From an uncultured Alphaproteobacteria bacterium (lineage in GTDB: Bacteria; Pseudomonadota; Alphaproteobacteria; UBA7985; CAJQQZ01), in NCBI GenBank assembly GCA_905480575.1, contig CAJQQZ010000020.1, positions 1-64,000 on the forward strand: a DNA stretch of 64,000 bases, in the 5' to 3' direction. Each line of letters opens with the position of its first letter. The first letter of the stretch is position 1. Under the pieces are notes generated by a model. That model ran no database searches. It saw only the letters and a program-made list of their open reading frames with translations, and was not told the origin of the DNA. The position numbers were made by a program, and so were the translations under genes. Shown piece by piece: positions 17,123 to 26,191 of this stretch.

Positions 17123-18049
17123 ATGGTTAATAGGAAAGAGATTGAGGCAGCTGCTGAACGCATAGAGCCGTACATCCTCAAAACACCGCTTATCGACCAT
17201 CAATTCAATCGTGATTCTGGCCGCCGCATACTTCTAAAACTTGAACTTATGCAGAAAAGTGGCTCCTTCAAAGCAAGGGGTGCCTTCAATTCAATTTTGA
17301 GTCAGACTGTTCCTGACAGTGGTGTCATCGCAGCTTCTGGCGGCAACCACGGTGCGGCCGTCGCTTATGCCGCCCAAGTCTTAGGGCACACAGCCGAGAC
17401 TTTCGTCCCAACAATTTCATCTCCAAACAAGGTCGCACGCCTCCAAAACTATGGCGCAGTCGTCAATCAAGTCGGTACCGAGTTTGCTGAAACCCTTGAA
17501 GCCTGCCTGAGGCGCCAGGAGGAGACGGGCGCACTTTCTGTTCATGCCTACGACGAACCTCAAACCTTGGCCGGACAAGGAACGCTCGCGCGTGAAATGG
17601 AAAAACAGGCCTCGCGGGCCATCGATACCGTTTTCGTAGCCGTTGGCGGTGGGGGCTTGATTGGCGGAACGCTTTCTTGGTTTGAAGACCAAGTAAAAGT
17701 AATCGCCGTGGAACCTAAGAACGCGGCGACATTGAACAAAGCGCTCGAAGCCGACCAGCCTGTACGAGTGCCAATTTCAGGCATAGCGGCTGACTCTCTT
17801 GGGGCACGCCAGATTGGGAACCTAGGGTTTGAGGCTGCGAAAAACTATTTGCACAGCAGCATCTTGGTAGAAGACACGGACATCAAAGCAGCACAACATT
17901 ACCTGTGGGAAAACTTCCGAGTGACAGCTGAGCCGGGTGGAGCGGCAGCTCTCGCCCCTTTACTCACAGAGCAATATAAGCCAGAGAAAGACGAAACCGT
18001 TGCCGTAGTGATCTGCGGCGGCAATGTTGATCTTAACTCTCTTCTCTAA
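17123..18049 (+). CDS. Serine/threonine dehydratase family PLP enzyme
   Basis: A 308-residue fold-type II PLP enzyme. The Schiff-base lysine is Lys50 in GSFKARGA, and the phosphate loop is VAVGGGGLIGG (about residues 171-181). ASGGNHG (about 73-79) is also typical. It probably deaminates serine or threonine to 2-oxo acids. The C-terminal ACT domain of biosynthetic IlvA is absent, so a catabolic or racemase-like role is possible. Its end overlaps the convergent kinase-peptidase gene by 17 nt. Confidence 0.9.
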   Translation: MVNRKEIEAAAERIEPYILKTPLIDHQFNRDSGRRILLKLELMQKSGSFKARGAFNSILSQTVPDSGVIAASGGNHGAAVAYAAQVLGHTAETFVPTISSPNKVARLQNYGAVVNQVGTEFAETLEACLRRQEETGALSVHAYDEPQTLAGQGTLAREMEKQASRAIDTVFVAVGGGGLIGGTLSWFEDQVKVIAVEPKNAATLNKALEADQPVRVPISGIAADSLGARQIGNLGFEAAKNYLHSSILVEDTDIKAAQHYLWENFRVTAEPGGAAALAPLLTEQYKPEKDETVAVVICGGNVDLNSLL

Positions 18050-19799
18050 AAAAGAAGTCTTCTGGTATCTTCATAATCAGATTTGGGTTGATGCAGATTG
18101 ACGACCAAACATCCCACTGAGACTTAGGTGCAACACCAGGGAAGTTCCCAGTCAATCCCAGAAGAGAAGTCATGATTTGAAAGTGAAGATGAGGCGGCCA
18201 ATCGCCATTTACAGGATAGTTGCCAAGCCAAGCAATGCGATCACCCGAACTCACTGTCACTCCAGGCTCCAATCCCTCAAGTGATTCAAGAGCTAAGTGT
18301 CCGTAAAGCGTAAAGAACTCATGGTCTAGACCCGGTATCTTATGGCGTAAAATTATCGTTGGTCCATAATCTAACCAATCTTCGTTGTTAACCGCGGAGA
18401 CGACTTCACCGTCAAAAGGCGCATAGACCGGCACCCCGGCTTGGTCAAAAACATCAATGCCGGTATGAATAGACCTGCGTTCTCCTTTGGCCGCGTGCTC
18501 TGTAAACTGATCGCCACGGTAGACTACCCGGTCTTCGCCATAAAACCCGATCCCAGCTTGCGCTTCCTTCGATGCAATGCGTGCGAAGAGATGCTTTGTG
18601 AAATTTTTAGTCGATTTTTGAGCTTCGTCATCACCTAAGTCGAGGCCACCTGCCCTGAAATCGAGCGGCACTTTGGAAACAGTCGCTAGCTCATAGTCAA
18701 AAAGCTCACTGCGCAGGTGTGATGCTTCATCGCCCTTAAACCATTTTTCGATTACATCTGCGTTTGGGCTTGGGGTAAGGCCGCACGCTGCACGAAACGC
18801 AAAGTATGAAACCTCTGCATTCATAGCCTGCATGCGGATCAGCAGTTCCCATGCCGGTTTCAGCGAGATCAAATGATAGGCATTGTCACTTTCCAGGCTG
18901 GCCCGCTTCTCCCCCACAACAATAGTTGTCGCAAGCCGAACCTGGATCAGTCCCCAAAGTAAACTGAGCTCCACATCTGTTAGAGGGTAAGTTGTGTTGT
19001 AAGCTGCTACCATTGTCCTCGCAGCCGTCAACACATCATCTTGGTCAAAAAGGAAATAGGGTAGCGCCACCGCCAACTCACAGATCCTGCAGCTGTAAAC
19101 GAGATCCCCGAAATCAATCAGCCCAGCAACCTTATTGTGATTACCGCTATCAACCAGTACGTTCCAATCGTTGGCATCATTGTGAATGACGGCTTTGGGT
19201 AGTTTGTCCAGTTGGGGCTTCAGCGAACCGTCAAATTGATCCAGCACCCGCTCAACTCTCAATCGCTTCTCTGGGTCAGCGATGAAATCCAGGTCCTTCC
19301 TCAGTGTTGTTGCGTTCTGCAAATCCCACAGCAACGGAGGGTGACTTCCTGACGGCACAAGCCCCTCCAATGCTAAGTCAAGTTTAGCCAGGTAACCACC
19401 TAGATCAGCCAACAGACCAAAGGTTTTAGGAACGTCGGCCGCAACCTTCCCCTCTACCCATGAGACCAACCGCATCAGATGAGTAGTACCTTCAATCTCG
19501 ACAGTTGCTATATTCTCCTCATCCAAAGAAACGATCACTGTGGGTGTCTTTAGCTCAGGTGCATTGACCCTCAAACGAGTCAAAACCTGATCTTGCAGCT
19601 CCAAACTGTCAAAACTTTCGCCTTGATTGGCGACTTTCAAGACAAACTTGCGACCCTCCTTGTCTTCCAATCGGAAGTTCGCGTCCCGTTCGCCTTCCAA
19701 GGGTGATGCAATCACATGAAGTCCATAAACTTCGAGCGCCAAACTTTCGGCTAACTTCGGATCAACAGACGGAGCTGGATTATCTATAAGAGAAGTCAT
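18033..19799 (-). CDS. Fusion of APH-type kinase and M23 metallopeptidase domains
   Basis: A 588-residue two-domain protein. Residues 20-340 are an aminoglycoside-phosphotransferase/hydroxylysine-kinase-type fold, with HNDAND at 206-211 (catalytic Asp208) and IDFGD at 228-232. Residues 415-575 are an M23 (LytM-type) domain with zinc ligands His445/Asp449 (HTGID) and His539 (HLHF), plus His501 and His537. In many bacteria this pair is followed in one chain by a class III aminotransferase of the phospholyase type. Here the chain stops after the M23 domain. The likely substrates are small amino alcohols or hydroxylated amino acids for the kinase half; the role of the peptidase half is unclear. 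No signal peptide is seen. Confidence 0.85.
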   Translation of the reverse strand: MTSLIDNPAPSVDPKLAESLALEVYGLHVIASPLEGERDANFRLEDKEGRKFVLKVANQGESFDSLELQDQVLTRLRVNAPELKTPTVIVSLDEENIATVEIEGTTHLMRLVSWVEGKVAADVPKTFGLLADLGGYLAKLDLALEGLVPSGSHPPLLWDLQNATTLRKDLDFIADPEKRLRVERVLDQFDGSLKPQLDKLPKAVIHNDANDWNVLVDSGNHNKVAGLIDFGDLVYSCRICELAVALPYFLFDQDDVLTAARTMVAAYNTTYPLTDVELSLLWGLIQVRLATTIVVGEKRASLESDNAYHLISLKPAWELLIRMQAMNAEVSYFAFRAACGLTPSPNADVIEKWFKGDEASHLRSELFDYELATVSKVPLDFRAGGLDLGDDEAQKSTKNFTKHLFARIASKEAQAGIGFYGEDRVVYRGDQFTEHAAKGERRSIHTGIDVFDQAGVPVYAPFDGEVVSAVNNEDWLDYGPTIILRHKIPGLDHEFFTLYGHLALESLEGLEPGVTVSSGDRIAWLGNYPVNGDWPPHLHFQIMTSLLGLTGNFPGVAPKSQWDVWSSICINPNLIMKIPEDFFFREES

Positions 19800-19915
19800 T
19801 TGCTCTGCTCCATCTTTCTTTCAAATTGGATTCGTTCCAAACGGTACAAACTGCTCGCTTGATGTACTGAATTTTTAGCTGACCGCAAACTGGAAAGCAG
19901 CGAAACTCTCGGTTT

Positions 19916-19930
19916 TTCGCAAAACGCGAA
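19916..19930. promoter_or_regulatory. Possible LysR-type site (T-N11-A dyad)
   Basis: TTCGC and GCGAA flank the 5-base spacer AAAAC, giving the T-N11-A pattern favoured by LysR-family regulators. It lies in the 281-nt gap between the divergent kinase-M23 gene and the LysR gene at 20081. Arms this short occur by chance, so this is only a candidate. Nothing else in the gap was recognised. Confidence 0.25.
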
Positions 19931-20080
19931 GTAGATCAAAAAAGTGATCATAGTACGAATCCTATTCGCCTCTTTTTGCCTTGGCGGTTATATCAGCCTT
20001 AGCTAATAGCAGGAGGTTGGGTTTCTAAAGATAGAGGCCACTTAAACGCAGTCGCTAAACAAGAAAAAGACCAAAAATTC

Positions 20081-21004
20081 GTGAAATGGAGTGACTTACA
20101 AATATTTGCGGCGGTAGCAAGAACCGGCAGTTTCAACGCAGCAGCGCAAGAGCTTGGCGTAACGCAACCGACGATCAGCCGCTCAATCAAGAAACTTGAA
20201 CTGGAATTTAACATTTCCCTGTTCAATAAATACCAATCTGGCGCGGAGATAACATCATACGGTGAAAGATTACTGGACGATGTATTGGCAATGGAAACTA
20301 ATGCATCCGCTATCCAAAACTCCGTCAAAATGGCCAACAAGCCCCTGGGTGGGCATGTTTCCCTTCAAGGTACACCGGGGCTATTGTATCACTGGATCAT
20401 AGAAAATCTTGACCTGCTGACAGAACGTCATCCCAAAATTAACATGATGTTTTTGGTAACGGACTCGCCAGAAGCCAGAAGCGTCAAAACAGATTTCCGC
20501 ATCTCCTACATTCTACCTGAAAATTCAGAGCTAAAGGTCGCCAAAATTGGCACACTGCATTCGGTTCCCTACGCCAGTGAAGCCTACTTCAAAGAATATG
20601 GCGTGCCGGAAACGTTAGCTGATTTGAAACAGCATAGAACGGTGGATCACGTCGTCTCTCCAAAAGACGACACATTTCCTCAGCACACTTTGCTGAGGGG
20701 GCGAACTAACATTGTCCACAGTTCAAACGATGGGACCATTCAGGCTAAACTTGTTAGCCAAGGCCGTGGCATCGGCGTACTCGCCGCTGGTGCCCACAGA
20801 TTGTATCCAAATATCCTTACAGTCCCAATCGAGGAACTGAGGGCTTCGTCCCCTCTTTACCTCTCCTACCGGCCAGAGTTGGAGGTCTCTCCCATTGCCA
20901 GAGCCGTCATCCGCTGGATTAGATACATATTCAAGGAACAATACAGTCCTTACTTTGAAGATGTTCTGAATGAAGAAGACCTTCCCCAATATCAGCCTAA
21001 GTAA
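20081..21004 (+). CDS. LysR family transcriptional regulator
   Basis: A 307-residue regulator. Residues 1-60 form the winged helix-turn-helix (LQIFAAVARTGSFNAAAQEL, then TQPTISRSIKKLE). The rest is a periplasmic-binding-protein-like effector domain. The start is GTG at 20081. It is transcribed away from the kinase-M23 gene (18033-19799), which is the natural first candidate target. The effector is unknown. A long gene-poor stretch follows. Confidence 0.92.
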   Translation: MKWSDLQIFAAVARTGSFNAAAQELGVTQPTISRSIKKLELEFNISLFNKYQSGAEITSYGERLLDDVLAMETNASAIQNSVKMANKPLGGHVSLQGTPGLLYHWIIENLDLLTERHPKINMMFLVTDSPEARSVKTDFRISYILPENSELKVAKIGTLHSVPYASEAYFKEYGVPETLADLKQHRTVDHVVSPKDDTFPQHTLLRGRTNIVHSSNDGTIQAKLVSQGRGIGVLAAGAHRLYPNILTVPIEELRASSPLYLSYRPELEVSPIARAVIRWIRYIFKEQYSPYFEDVLNEEDLPQYQPK

Positions 21005-21354
21005 CACCAAGGAAACTTGCAAAGAATCGAGTTTTACAGCCATCGAAAGCAACGCTGATTTGTTACATAAACATACACAAAACAGTTGTTTAAAAATTAA
21101 CAATGAAATCGTCCTAAAATCGACCTATTTGTACCAATATCGTCATAACTACAAAAATTGATAGGTAGAAACACCTAAAATAACGCGATCTTATTCATAT
21201 TTTTTTAACGACACTCGACTGACTTGTAATCCTCTAATTCCACATGCATACATAATTCATGTGAGGCAGTTAGCCACCAAGTTGTCTAACGGTTTTCATT
21301 TCGGGTCAGGTCTGATTTTCGCCCTTTCCATTCTTATAGATCTGACTTGCTTTT

Positions 21355-21385
21355 AGGAGGCTTCTTTTTGGAGCCTCCTTTTTTT
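21355..21385 (+). terminator. Rho-independent terminator
   Basis: AGGAGGCT (21355-21362) and AGCCTCCT (21372-21379) form an 8-bp GC-rich stem with a 9-nt loop. A T-run to 21385 follows directly. It is the clearest intrinsic terminator in the window. Confidence 0.85.
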
Positions 21386-21520
21386 GCTCATCTTAGTCGA
21401 TTCACATTTCGATTGCTACAACTAGGCTTGCGCCAAGCGGCAATGCAAGGTAACGCGGATAAGCTCCTTTTTCCGGGATCACTTTCAAAAGTAAAAAGGG
21501 GCACCTCCTGAAAACCTTTA

Positions 21521-21548
21521 AAACCAATGTTCCCTGGAACAAAGGTTT
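21521..21548. promoter_or_regulatory. 28-bp imperfect palindrome upstream of EamA gene
   Basis: The arms are AAACC, two unpaired bases, then TGTTCC, around a CT centre, mirrored as GGAACA, two bases, GGTTT. Eleven of fourteen positions pair. It ends 17 nt before the ATG at 21566, so a bound protein or an RNA hairpin there could block expression of the transporter. The regulator is unknown. Confidence 0.45.
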
Positions 21549-21565
21549 AGAACAGTGCCAAGCCA

Positions 21566-22480
21566 ATGACACAGACTGAAAAACAGCCCAATCTCCTCAG
21601 AGGTAACGCTCTAACCATAACCGCCATTTTACTTTGGTCAAGTAACTTTCCAATTGTTGAAGTTCTAGTTCAGTCTTGGCATCCTCTCCTTCTGGCCACC
21701 GCTCGCTTGATATCCTCAGGTTTCTGCCTCTTTCTCTTACTCATCATTCTTGGCAAACTTCCCAAAATCTCTGACTTGCCGTTCAAGCCCATTTGGGTGT
21801 TTGGGGGCTGTCTGTTAGGAATGGCAACAATATTACAAACTTTTGCTGTTCAAATGGCTGGGTCCGTCATGGTTGCGATCATTGGAACAGCCATGCCGCT
21901 CATTTCCGCAGTCATAGGGTATGTTTTTGCTAAAGAACCTATTGGTTTGCTGGTTGCCATCGGGATCGCCTTCGCGATCGTTGGAGGCATCGTATCTTCT
22001 ATCGCCGGCATGACTTTCGAAATTACTTTAGGCCTTGGTGAAGGTTTGATGCTCATGTCGACGATCATGTGGACGCTCTATGCGCGAGGACTGGTTAACC
22101 ACCTTGGCCATTTGGATAACATGACCGGCGTTGCCTTCTGTTCCCTTGCGGGAAGTATCACAGCGTTCGTTCTTTGTGGTTTGGCCTTAACGCTCGGATT
22201 TGCGGAACCAGTCTATGATCTTTCTCTTACCTCAATAGGCTTGATTGTGTGGCTGGGTGGCATTGCTGTCGGTTTTTCAACAGTCCTCTTTGTGGCGGGT
22301 TCCAGACTTCTCAGTGTTACCATTGCCTCTATGCATCTGAATGTTGTGCCGTTCTACGTCATGATGATTTCGTTGGCATTAGGCGGCGTGCTGGTATGGC
22401 AGCAGTTCTGGGGTGCGAGTTTAGTGGTCGTGGGTGCTGTGTTGGCTCAAATCACTAAGAAAAGCACTCAATCCGATTGA
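21566..22480 (+). CDS. EamA/DMT family transporter
   Basis: A 304-residue inner-membrane protein with about ten hydrophobic helices in two repeats. The first begins LLWSSNFPIVEVLV and ends near IAFAIVGGIVSSIAG. The substrate is unknown. It is preceded by a palindrome at 21521-21548 that may control it. Its 3' end overlaps the convergent glycerate kinase gene by 13 nt. Confidence 0.85.
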   Translation: MTQTEKQPNLLRGNALTITAILLWSSNFPIVEVLVQSWHPLLLATARLISSGFCLFLLLIILGKLPKISDLPFKPIWVFGGCLLGMATILQTFAVQMAGSVMVAIIGTAMPLISAVIGYVFAKEPIGLLVAIGIAFAIVGGIVSSIAGMTFEITLGLGEGLMLMSTIMWTLYARGLVNHLGHLDNMTGVAFCSLAGSITAFVLCGLALTLGFAEPVYDLSLTSIGLIVWLGGIAVGFSTVLFVAGSRLLSVTIASMHLNVVPFYVMMISLALGGVLVWQQFWGASLVVVGAVLAQITKKSTQSD

Positions 22481-23745
22481 TCACTCGTGACTAAAATCGC
22501 TCGGAAATCGTTAACATTAGTCAATGTCGGGCCTGTGATCACCTGATCACCAAGCGTTTCAAAAAAGCTATGCCCATCGTTGTTTGCTAGAGCCTTCCCC
22601 ACTGGGAAACCCAACGCCACTGCTCTGCTTAATGTGGATGGTGTAACGGCTGCTCCGGCCACTTCTTCGCGGCCATCAATCCCATCTGTGTCTGCCGCCA
22701 GGGCATAAACGTTGTTTAACCCATCAAGTGCTTCAGCTAGCCCGAGGAGGAATTCGACGTTACGACCTCCCCTGCCATTGCCCTTGACGGTCACAGTGGT
22801 TTCGCCACCTGATATCAAAACACAAGGGGCTGGAATGGGTTGTTGGTGTGTGACAACCTGGGCCGCTATTCCTGCCATGACTTTTCCCACTTCCTGTGCT
22901 TCTCCCTCAATGGCGTCTCCTAGAATGAGCGGCGTGATGCCATGGCTTCTCGCAACCTCAGCCGCGGCCTCCAAAGAAGCCTGAGGCGTGGCAATCATTT
23001 CGAAGGAAGCATTGCAGAGCTCTGAGGCACCAGTTGACGGCGTCTCATTTACTTCATCCGCCAATGCAGCCCGAACTGATGCCGGTAAATTTAACTGATA
23101 CTTCTCAACAATCGCACGTGCATCTGCAAGGCTCGTATCGTCTGGGACAGTGGGCCCTGAAGCAATCACAGACGGATCATCGCCTGGTACATCAGAGATC
23201 AAGAGGCTTACGACCTTGGCTGGATAAGCAGCAACAGCCAGCCGCCCGCCTTTGATTTGGGAGAGATGTTTACGAAGACAGTTTATTTCATCGATGGACG
23301 CACCACAGCGCAGAAGCTCACTGTTGACCTTCTGCTTATCTTCCAAACTGACTCCGTCAACCGGCAACGTGAGCAAAGCAGAGCCGCCACCTGAAACCAA
23401 CACAAGCAACAGATCGTCTTCACCCAATCCTTGCGCTATCTCCAAAATCCTTTGAGAAGCGTTCATCCCCGCTTCATCAGGAACGGGGTGAGAGGCTTGC
23501 ACGATTTCAACCCGGTCGCAGTCAACAGCATGCCCATAACGGGTAAGCACCAAGCCGCTGAGCTCACCATCGTAATTCTCTTCCAAAGCCTTCGCCATTG
23601 CTGCTGAAGCTTTTCCCGCGCCCACAACCGCCAGCCTTGACGGTAAGTCCTTAGGCAAAAAGGCAGGAACCCTGCTTGCGGGCATGGCCGCATCAACAGC
23701 CGCGGCAAACATTTCTTTTAGGATCTCGATTTCGTTGTTCTTCAT
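22468..23745 (-). CDS. Type-2 glycerate kinase (DUF4147/MOFRL family)
   Basis: About 425 residues. The N-terminal DUF4147 domain has VVGAGKASAAMAKALE and LVSGGGSALLTLP. The C-terminal MOFRL domain has ISGGETTVTVKGNGRGGRN and LAADTDGIDG. The family phosphorylates D-glycerate, usually to 2-phosphoglycerate, and feeds serine-cycle, tartronate or sugar-acid catabolism into glycolysis. The ATG at 23745 was preferred to a GTG at 23754. The EamA permease at 23793-24701 is directly upstream on the same strand (47 nt), so co-transcription is likely. Confidence 0.92.
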   Translation of the reverse strand: MKNNEIEILKEMFAAAVDAAMPASRVPAFLPKDLPSRLAVVGAGKASAAMAKALEENYDGELSGLVLTRYGHAVDCDRVEIVQASHPVPDEAGMNASQRILEIAQGLGEDDLLLVLVSGGGSALLTLPVDGVSLEDKQKVNSELLRCGASIDEINCLRKHLSQIKGGRLAVAAYPAKVVSLLISDVPGDDPSVIASGPTVPDDTSLADARAIVEKYQLNLPASVRAALADEVNETPSTGASELCNASFEMIATPQASLEAAAEVARSHGITPLILGDAIEGEAQEVGKVMAGIAAQVVTHQQPIPAPCVLISGGETTVTVKGNGRGGRNVEFLLGLAEALDGLNNVYALAADTDGIDGREEVAGAAVTPSTLSRAVALGFPVGKALANNDGHSFFETLGDQVITGPTLTNVNDFRAILVTSDQSD

Positions 23746-23792
23746 GGGGCTCACTTAGCTAAACAATTGTAATTCAAGACAGGGGATAATCG

Positions 23793-24701
23793 TCAACGCC
23801 ACAACAAAAGCAGCACAATGCCGATGACAACCAGGATGATGCCGACAACCTCCAACTTGGTGGTTTTCTCCCGGAAAAAGAAGACGGTCACTAAGAAGGT
23901 AAATAACAGTTCAATCTGCCCCAAAGCTCTCACATAGGCGGCATTTTGCAATGTGAAAGCGGTAAACCAACCAACAGACCCTAGCATGCCTGCAAGCCCA
24001 ACCATTGAAGCAGGCCTCCAGCAGACAAGAACATCAGTCAATGTTTGCCGTTCTTTCCAGAGCAAATAAGCGCCCATCATCAATGTCTGCAGGACGACCG
24101 AAATAGCCAAGGTGTAGCAGGCTGCCATAATAAAGTTGCCATGTTCGAGCGAAAGAGCAGCCGCTCTGAAGAAGACCACTGAGAGGCCAAGGAATGCACC
24201 GCATGTAAGACCTAGCAGTGTGGCTTTTTCCCCCAGAGAAGTGAAAAGCGACGACAGAGTTACCTTCGTTTGCCCCGCTGACATGATCAGAACTCCTGCA
24301 ACTGAAATCGCGATGGCTATTGATGCAGTGAGGGTTATCTTGTCACCCAACAATATGAGTCCGAAGATCGCCACCTGTGCCACTTCAGTCTTTGAGAAGG
24401 TGGTGCCAACGGCGAAGTTGCGGAAATTGAACAACACCATCAGGAGGACAGTGAACAATATCTGACTCAGGCCACCGAGAATGGACCAGGCCAGAAACGT
24501 ACCGTGGAACCTCGGCAATTCCCAACCAAAGCCCCAATAGAGGATAGCAAGATAAATCAGGGCAAAGGGCCAAGCGTAAAGAAAACGAACGTAAGCGGCT
24601 CCCAAACTAGTCAAGCGACCTTTGAGATGCTTCTGTAACGCAGATCGTGCGTTTTGCATGAAGGCTGCAAAAATCGTGATGGGGATCCAAAGTTCGAACA
24701 T
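23793..24701 (-). CDS. EamA/DMT family transporter
   Basis: A 302-residue inner-membrane protein with about ten hydrophobic helices and two EamA-like repeats (FFFREKTTKLEVVGIILVVIG at the C terminus). It is upstream of the glycerate kinase on the same strand and may share its transcript. A link to glycerate or a related hydroxy acid is possible but unproven. Confidence 0.82.
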   Translation of the reverse strand: MFELWIPITIFAAFMQNARSALQKHLKGRLTSLGAAYVRFLYAWPFALIYLAILYWGFGWELPRFHGTFLAWSILGGLSQILFTVLLMVLFNFRNFAVGTTFSKTEVAQVAIFGLILLGDKITLTASIAIAISVAGVLIMSAGQTKVTLSSLFTSLGEKATLLGLTCGAFLGLSVVFFRAAALSLEHGNFIMAACYTLAISVVLQTLMMGAYLLWKERQTLTDVLVCWRPASMVGLAGMLGSVGWFTAFTLQNAAYVRALGQIELLFTFLVTVFFFREKTTKLEVVGIILVVIGIVLLLLWR

Positions 24702-24755
24702 AACTGATTGCCTACAAATCTAAGACTGACGTTTTCAACCTTTGCTCAAAAAACG

Positions 24756-25439
24756 TCAAGGCTTGGCGTGCTTACACTTTGGATCGAAGTCTTCCAATCG
24801 GCCATCTATCAAGCTTTGAGACCTGGTGGCGATTTTGGAGCGGAAGTGGGCATCATGGGAAATCAGGATCATCGATTGAGGCAAAGACGTCAAAATTTCA
24901 ACCAAGCGTTCCGTGGTGGCCTCGTCCAAACCATTGCTGGGTTCGTCTAGCAATAAAACCCTGGGCTCCATTGCCATCACAGCCGCCAACGTAACCAGAC
25001 GTTTTTCACCACCTGACAACTTGTGAGTTATTCTTTCTCTTAAATGCGTTAACTCAAAGCGATCCAAGATTTGATCAACAATTGTGAGCGTTTCTGTTTT
25101 CGACTTACCGAGATTTAGAGGGCCAAAAGCGATGTCCTCTGCCACTGTTGGGCAAAACAACTGATCGTCGGGATCTTGAAAAACGAGCCCAGCCAACCGT
25201 CTCACTTCGTGAAAGTCTCTTTCAGATACCCGTTGCGATCCGAATGCGTAAACCCTACCCGCATCCGGTTTCAACAGCCCGACAATGATATGCAGCAAGG
25301 TAGATTTACCGATGCCGTTCGGCCCAGAAATACAAAGCCTCTCGTTGGGATGAAGTTCTAGATTCAAACGTTCAAGAGTGGCTGCCCGCCCAGGATAAGA
25401 GAAAGAAATATCCTCGAGCTTGATTAGGGGCTGGGTCAT
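24756..25439 (-). CDS. ECF-type cobalt/nickel transporter ATPase (CbiO/NikO-like)
   Basis: A 227-residue ABC ATPase. Walker A is GPNGIGKST (about residues 38-46), the ABC signature is LSGGEKR, and Walker B is VLLLDEPSNGLDE. It energises the EcfT/substrate-binding core of the transporter. The ATG at 25439 overlaps the stop of the CbiQ-like gene (ATGA). A longer in-frame extension to 25499 lies entirely inside that gene and is unlikely. It is the last gene of the five-gene operon under the cobalamin riboswitch. Confidence 0.93.
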   Translation of the reverse strand: MTQPLIKLEDISFSYPGRAATLERLNLELHPNERLCISGPNGIGKSTLLHIIVGLLKPDAGRVYAFGSQRVSERDFHEVRRLAGLVFQDPDDQLFCPTVAEDIAFGPLNLGKSKTETLTIVDQILDRFELTHLRERITHKLSGGEKRLVTLAAVMAMEPRVLLLDEPSNGLDEATTERLVEILTSLPQSMILISHDAHFRSKIATRSQSLIDGRLEDFDPKCKHAKP

Positions 25440-26191
25440 TGGAGATTCACCCAAATCAAAACCAAAAGAAATCCGATTGCGAAGCCTGTAAAGATCCAAT
25501 CATGCACCTTGAATAACATGACGTCGAGGTGAGGCCAACGCCCCGCAAAACCTCTGCATTTCATGGCATTAAGCACTCGCTCTGACCGCTCCATGGCTTT
25601 TATCAACATCATGCCAACCAAGTAGCCAAAGGATTTATAGGAATGAATGGAATTGGCGGGCCGGAAACCCCTGGCTTTCATCGCTACTCGGGAACGCAGG
25701 TACTCATCTCTCAAGACGTCGACGTAACGCACTGTGAACAACAACAGCTGAACCAATGTTTCAGGCACTTTCAACCTATGAAGTGCTTGACCCAACGTGA
25801 CCGTTTCCATTGAGCCGATCATCGTCAGTAACATCAACACGATAGCGTTGGCTTTCATCGCGATCTGTAAAGCGCGCCAAAGCCCTTCCCAAGAAGCAGC
25901 GAAGCCAAAGAGGGTGAACCAAGTCTGCCCTGGCATTGTAAAGGGCAACATCACGAGGATCAGAAGGATGAATCCATCCATCCCCGCCATTCGCTTCAGT
26001 GTTGTTGCAACTGGCAGCCGTGAAAATGGGAGCGTTAGGGCAGATAGACAAACCGCTAAACCCAACGCCCAAAAGGAATTCAGCGAGACAACAACGACCG
26101 CAAAGGCCGCTACCGCAATAATTCGAATTCTTGGGTCGAGGTGACCGACACTGAAGACCGTGGAGCTTAGTTGTCTGACTTCAGTCTGCAT
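25436..26191 (-). CDS. ECF-type transporter transmembrane T component (CbiQ/NikQ-like)
   Basis: A 251-residue membrane protein with about five hydrophobic segments. It carries EcfT-type coupling motifs with an A-R-G core: SRVAMKARGF at about residues 165-174 and LNAMKCRGF at about 211-219. These helices contact the ATPase. It overlaps the NikL-like gene by 11 nt and the ATPase gene by 4 nt, so translation is coupled through the operon. Confidence 0.92.
   Translation of the reverse strand: MQTEVRQLSSTVFSVGHLDPRIRIIAVAAFAVVVVSLNSFWALGLAVCLSALTLPFSRLPVATTLKRMAGMDGFILLILVMLPFTMPGQTWFTLFGFAASWEGLWRALQIAMKANAIVLMLLTMIGSMETVTLGQALHRLKVPETLVQLLLFTVRYVDVLRDEYLRSRVAMKARGFRPANSIHSYKSFGYLVGMMLIKAMERSERVLNAMKCRGFAGRWPHLDVMLFKVHDWIFTGFAIGFLLVLIWVNLQ

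Larger units (their letters stand above)
21005..21565. other. Gene-free stretch of 561 nt with an orphan terminator
   Basis: No convincing protein gene was seen. The stretch holds a dyad CACATG/CATGTG at 21241-21263, a strong hairpin terminator at 21355-21385, and a palindrome at 21521-21548 just before the next gene. The terminator is 350 nt past the LysR stop codon. It therefore either ends a long LysR 3' untranslated region or marks a small RNA on the plus strand. No promoter with good -35 and -10 boxes could be fixed. Confidence 0.5.

Noticed and set aside
25776-26144. Open frames within and opposite the CbiQ-like gene
   Set aside because: They lie wholly over a well-supported gene of the metal transporter operon and have no protein signatures.
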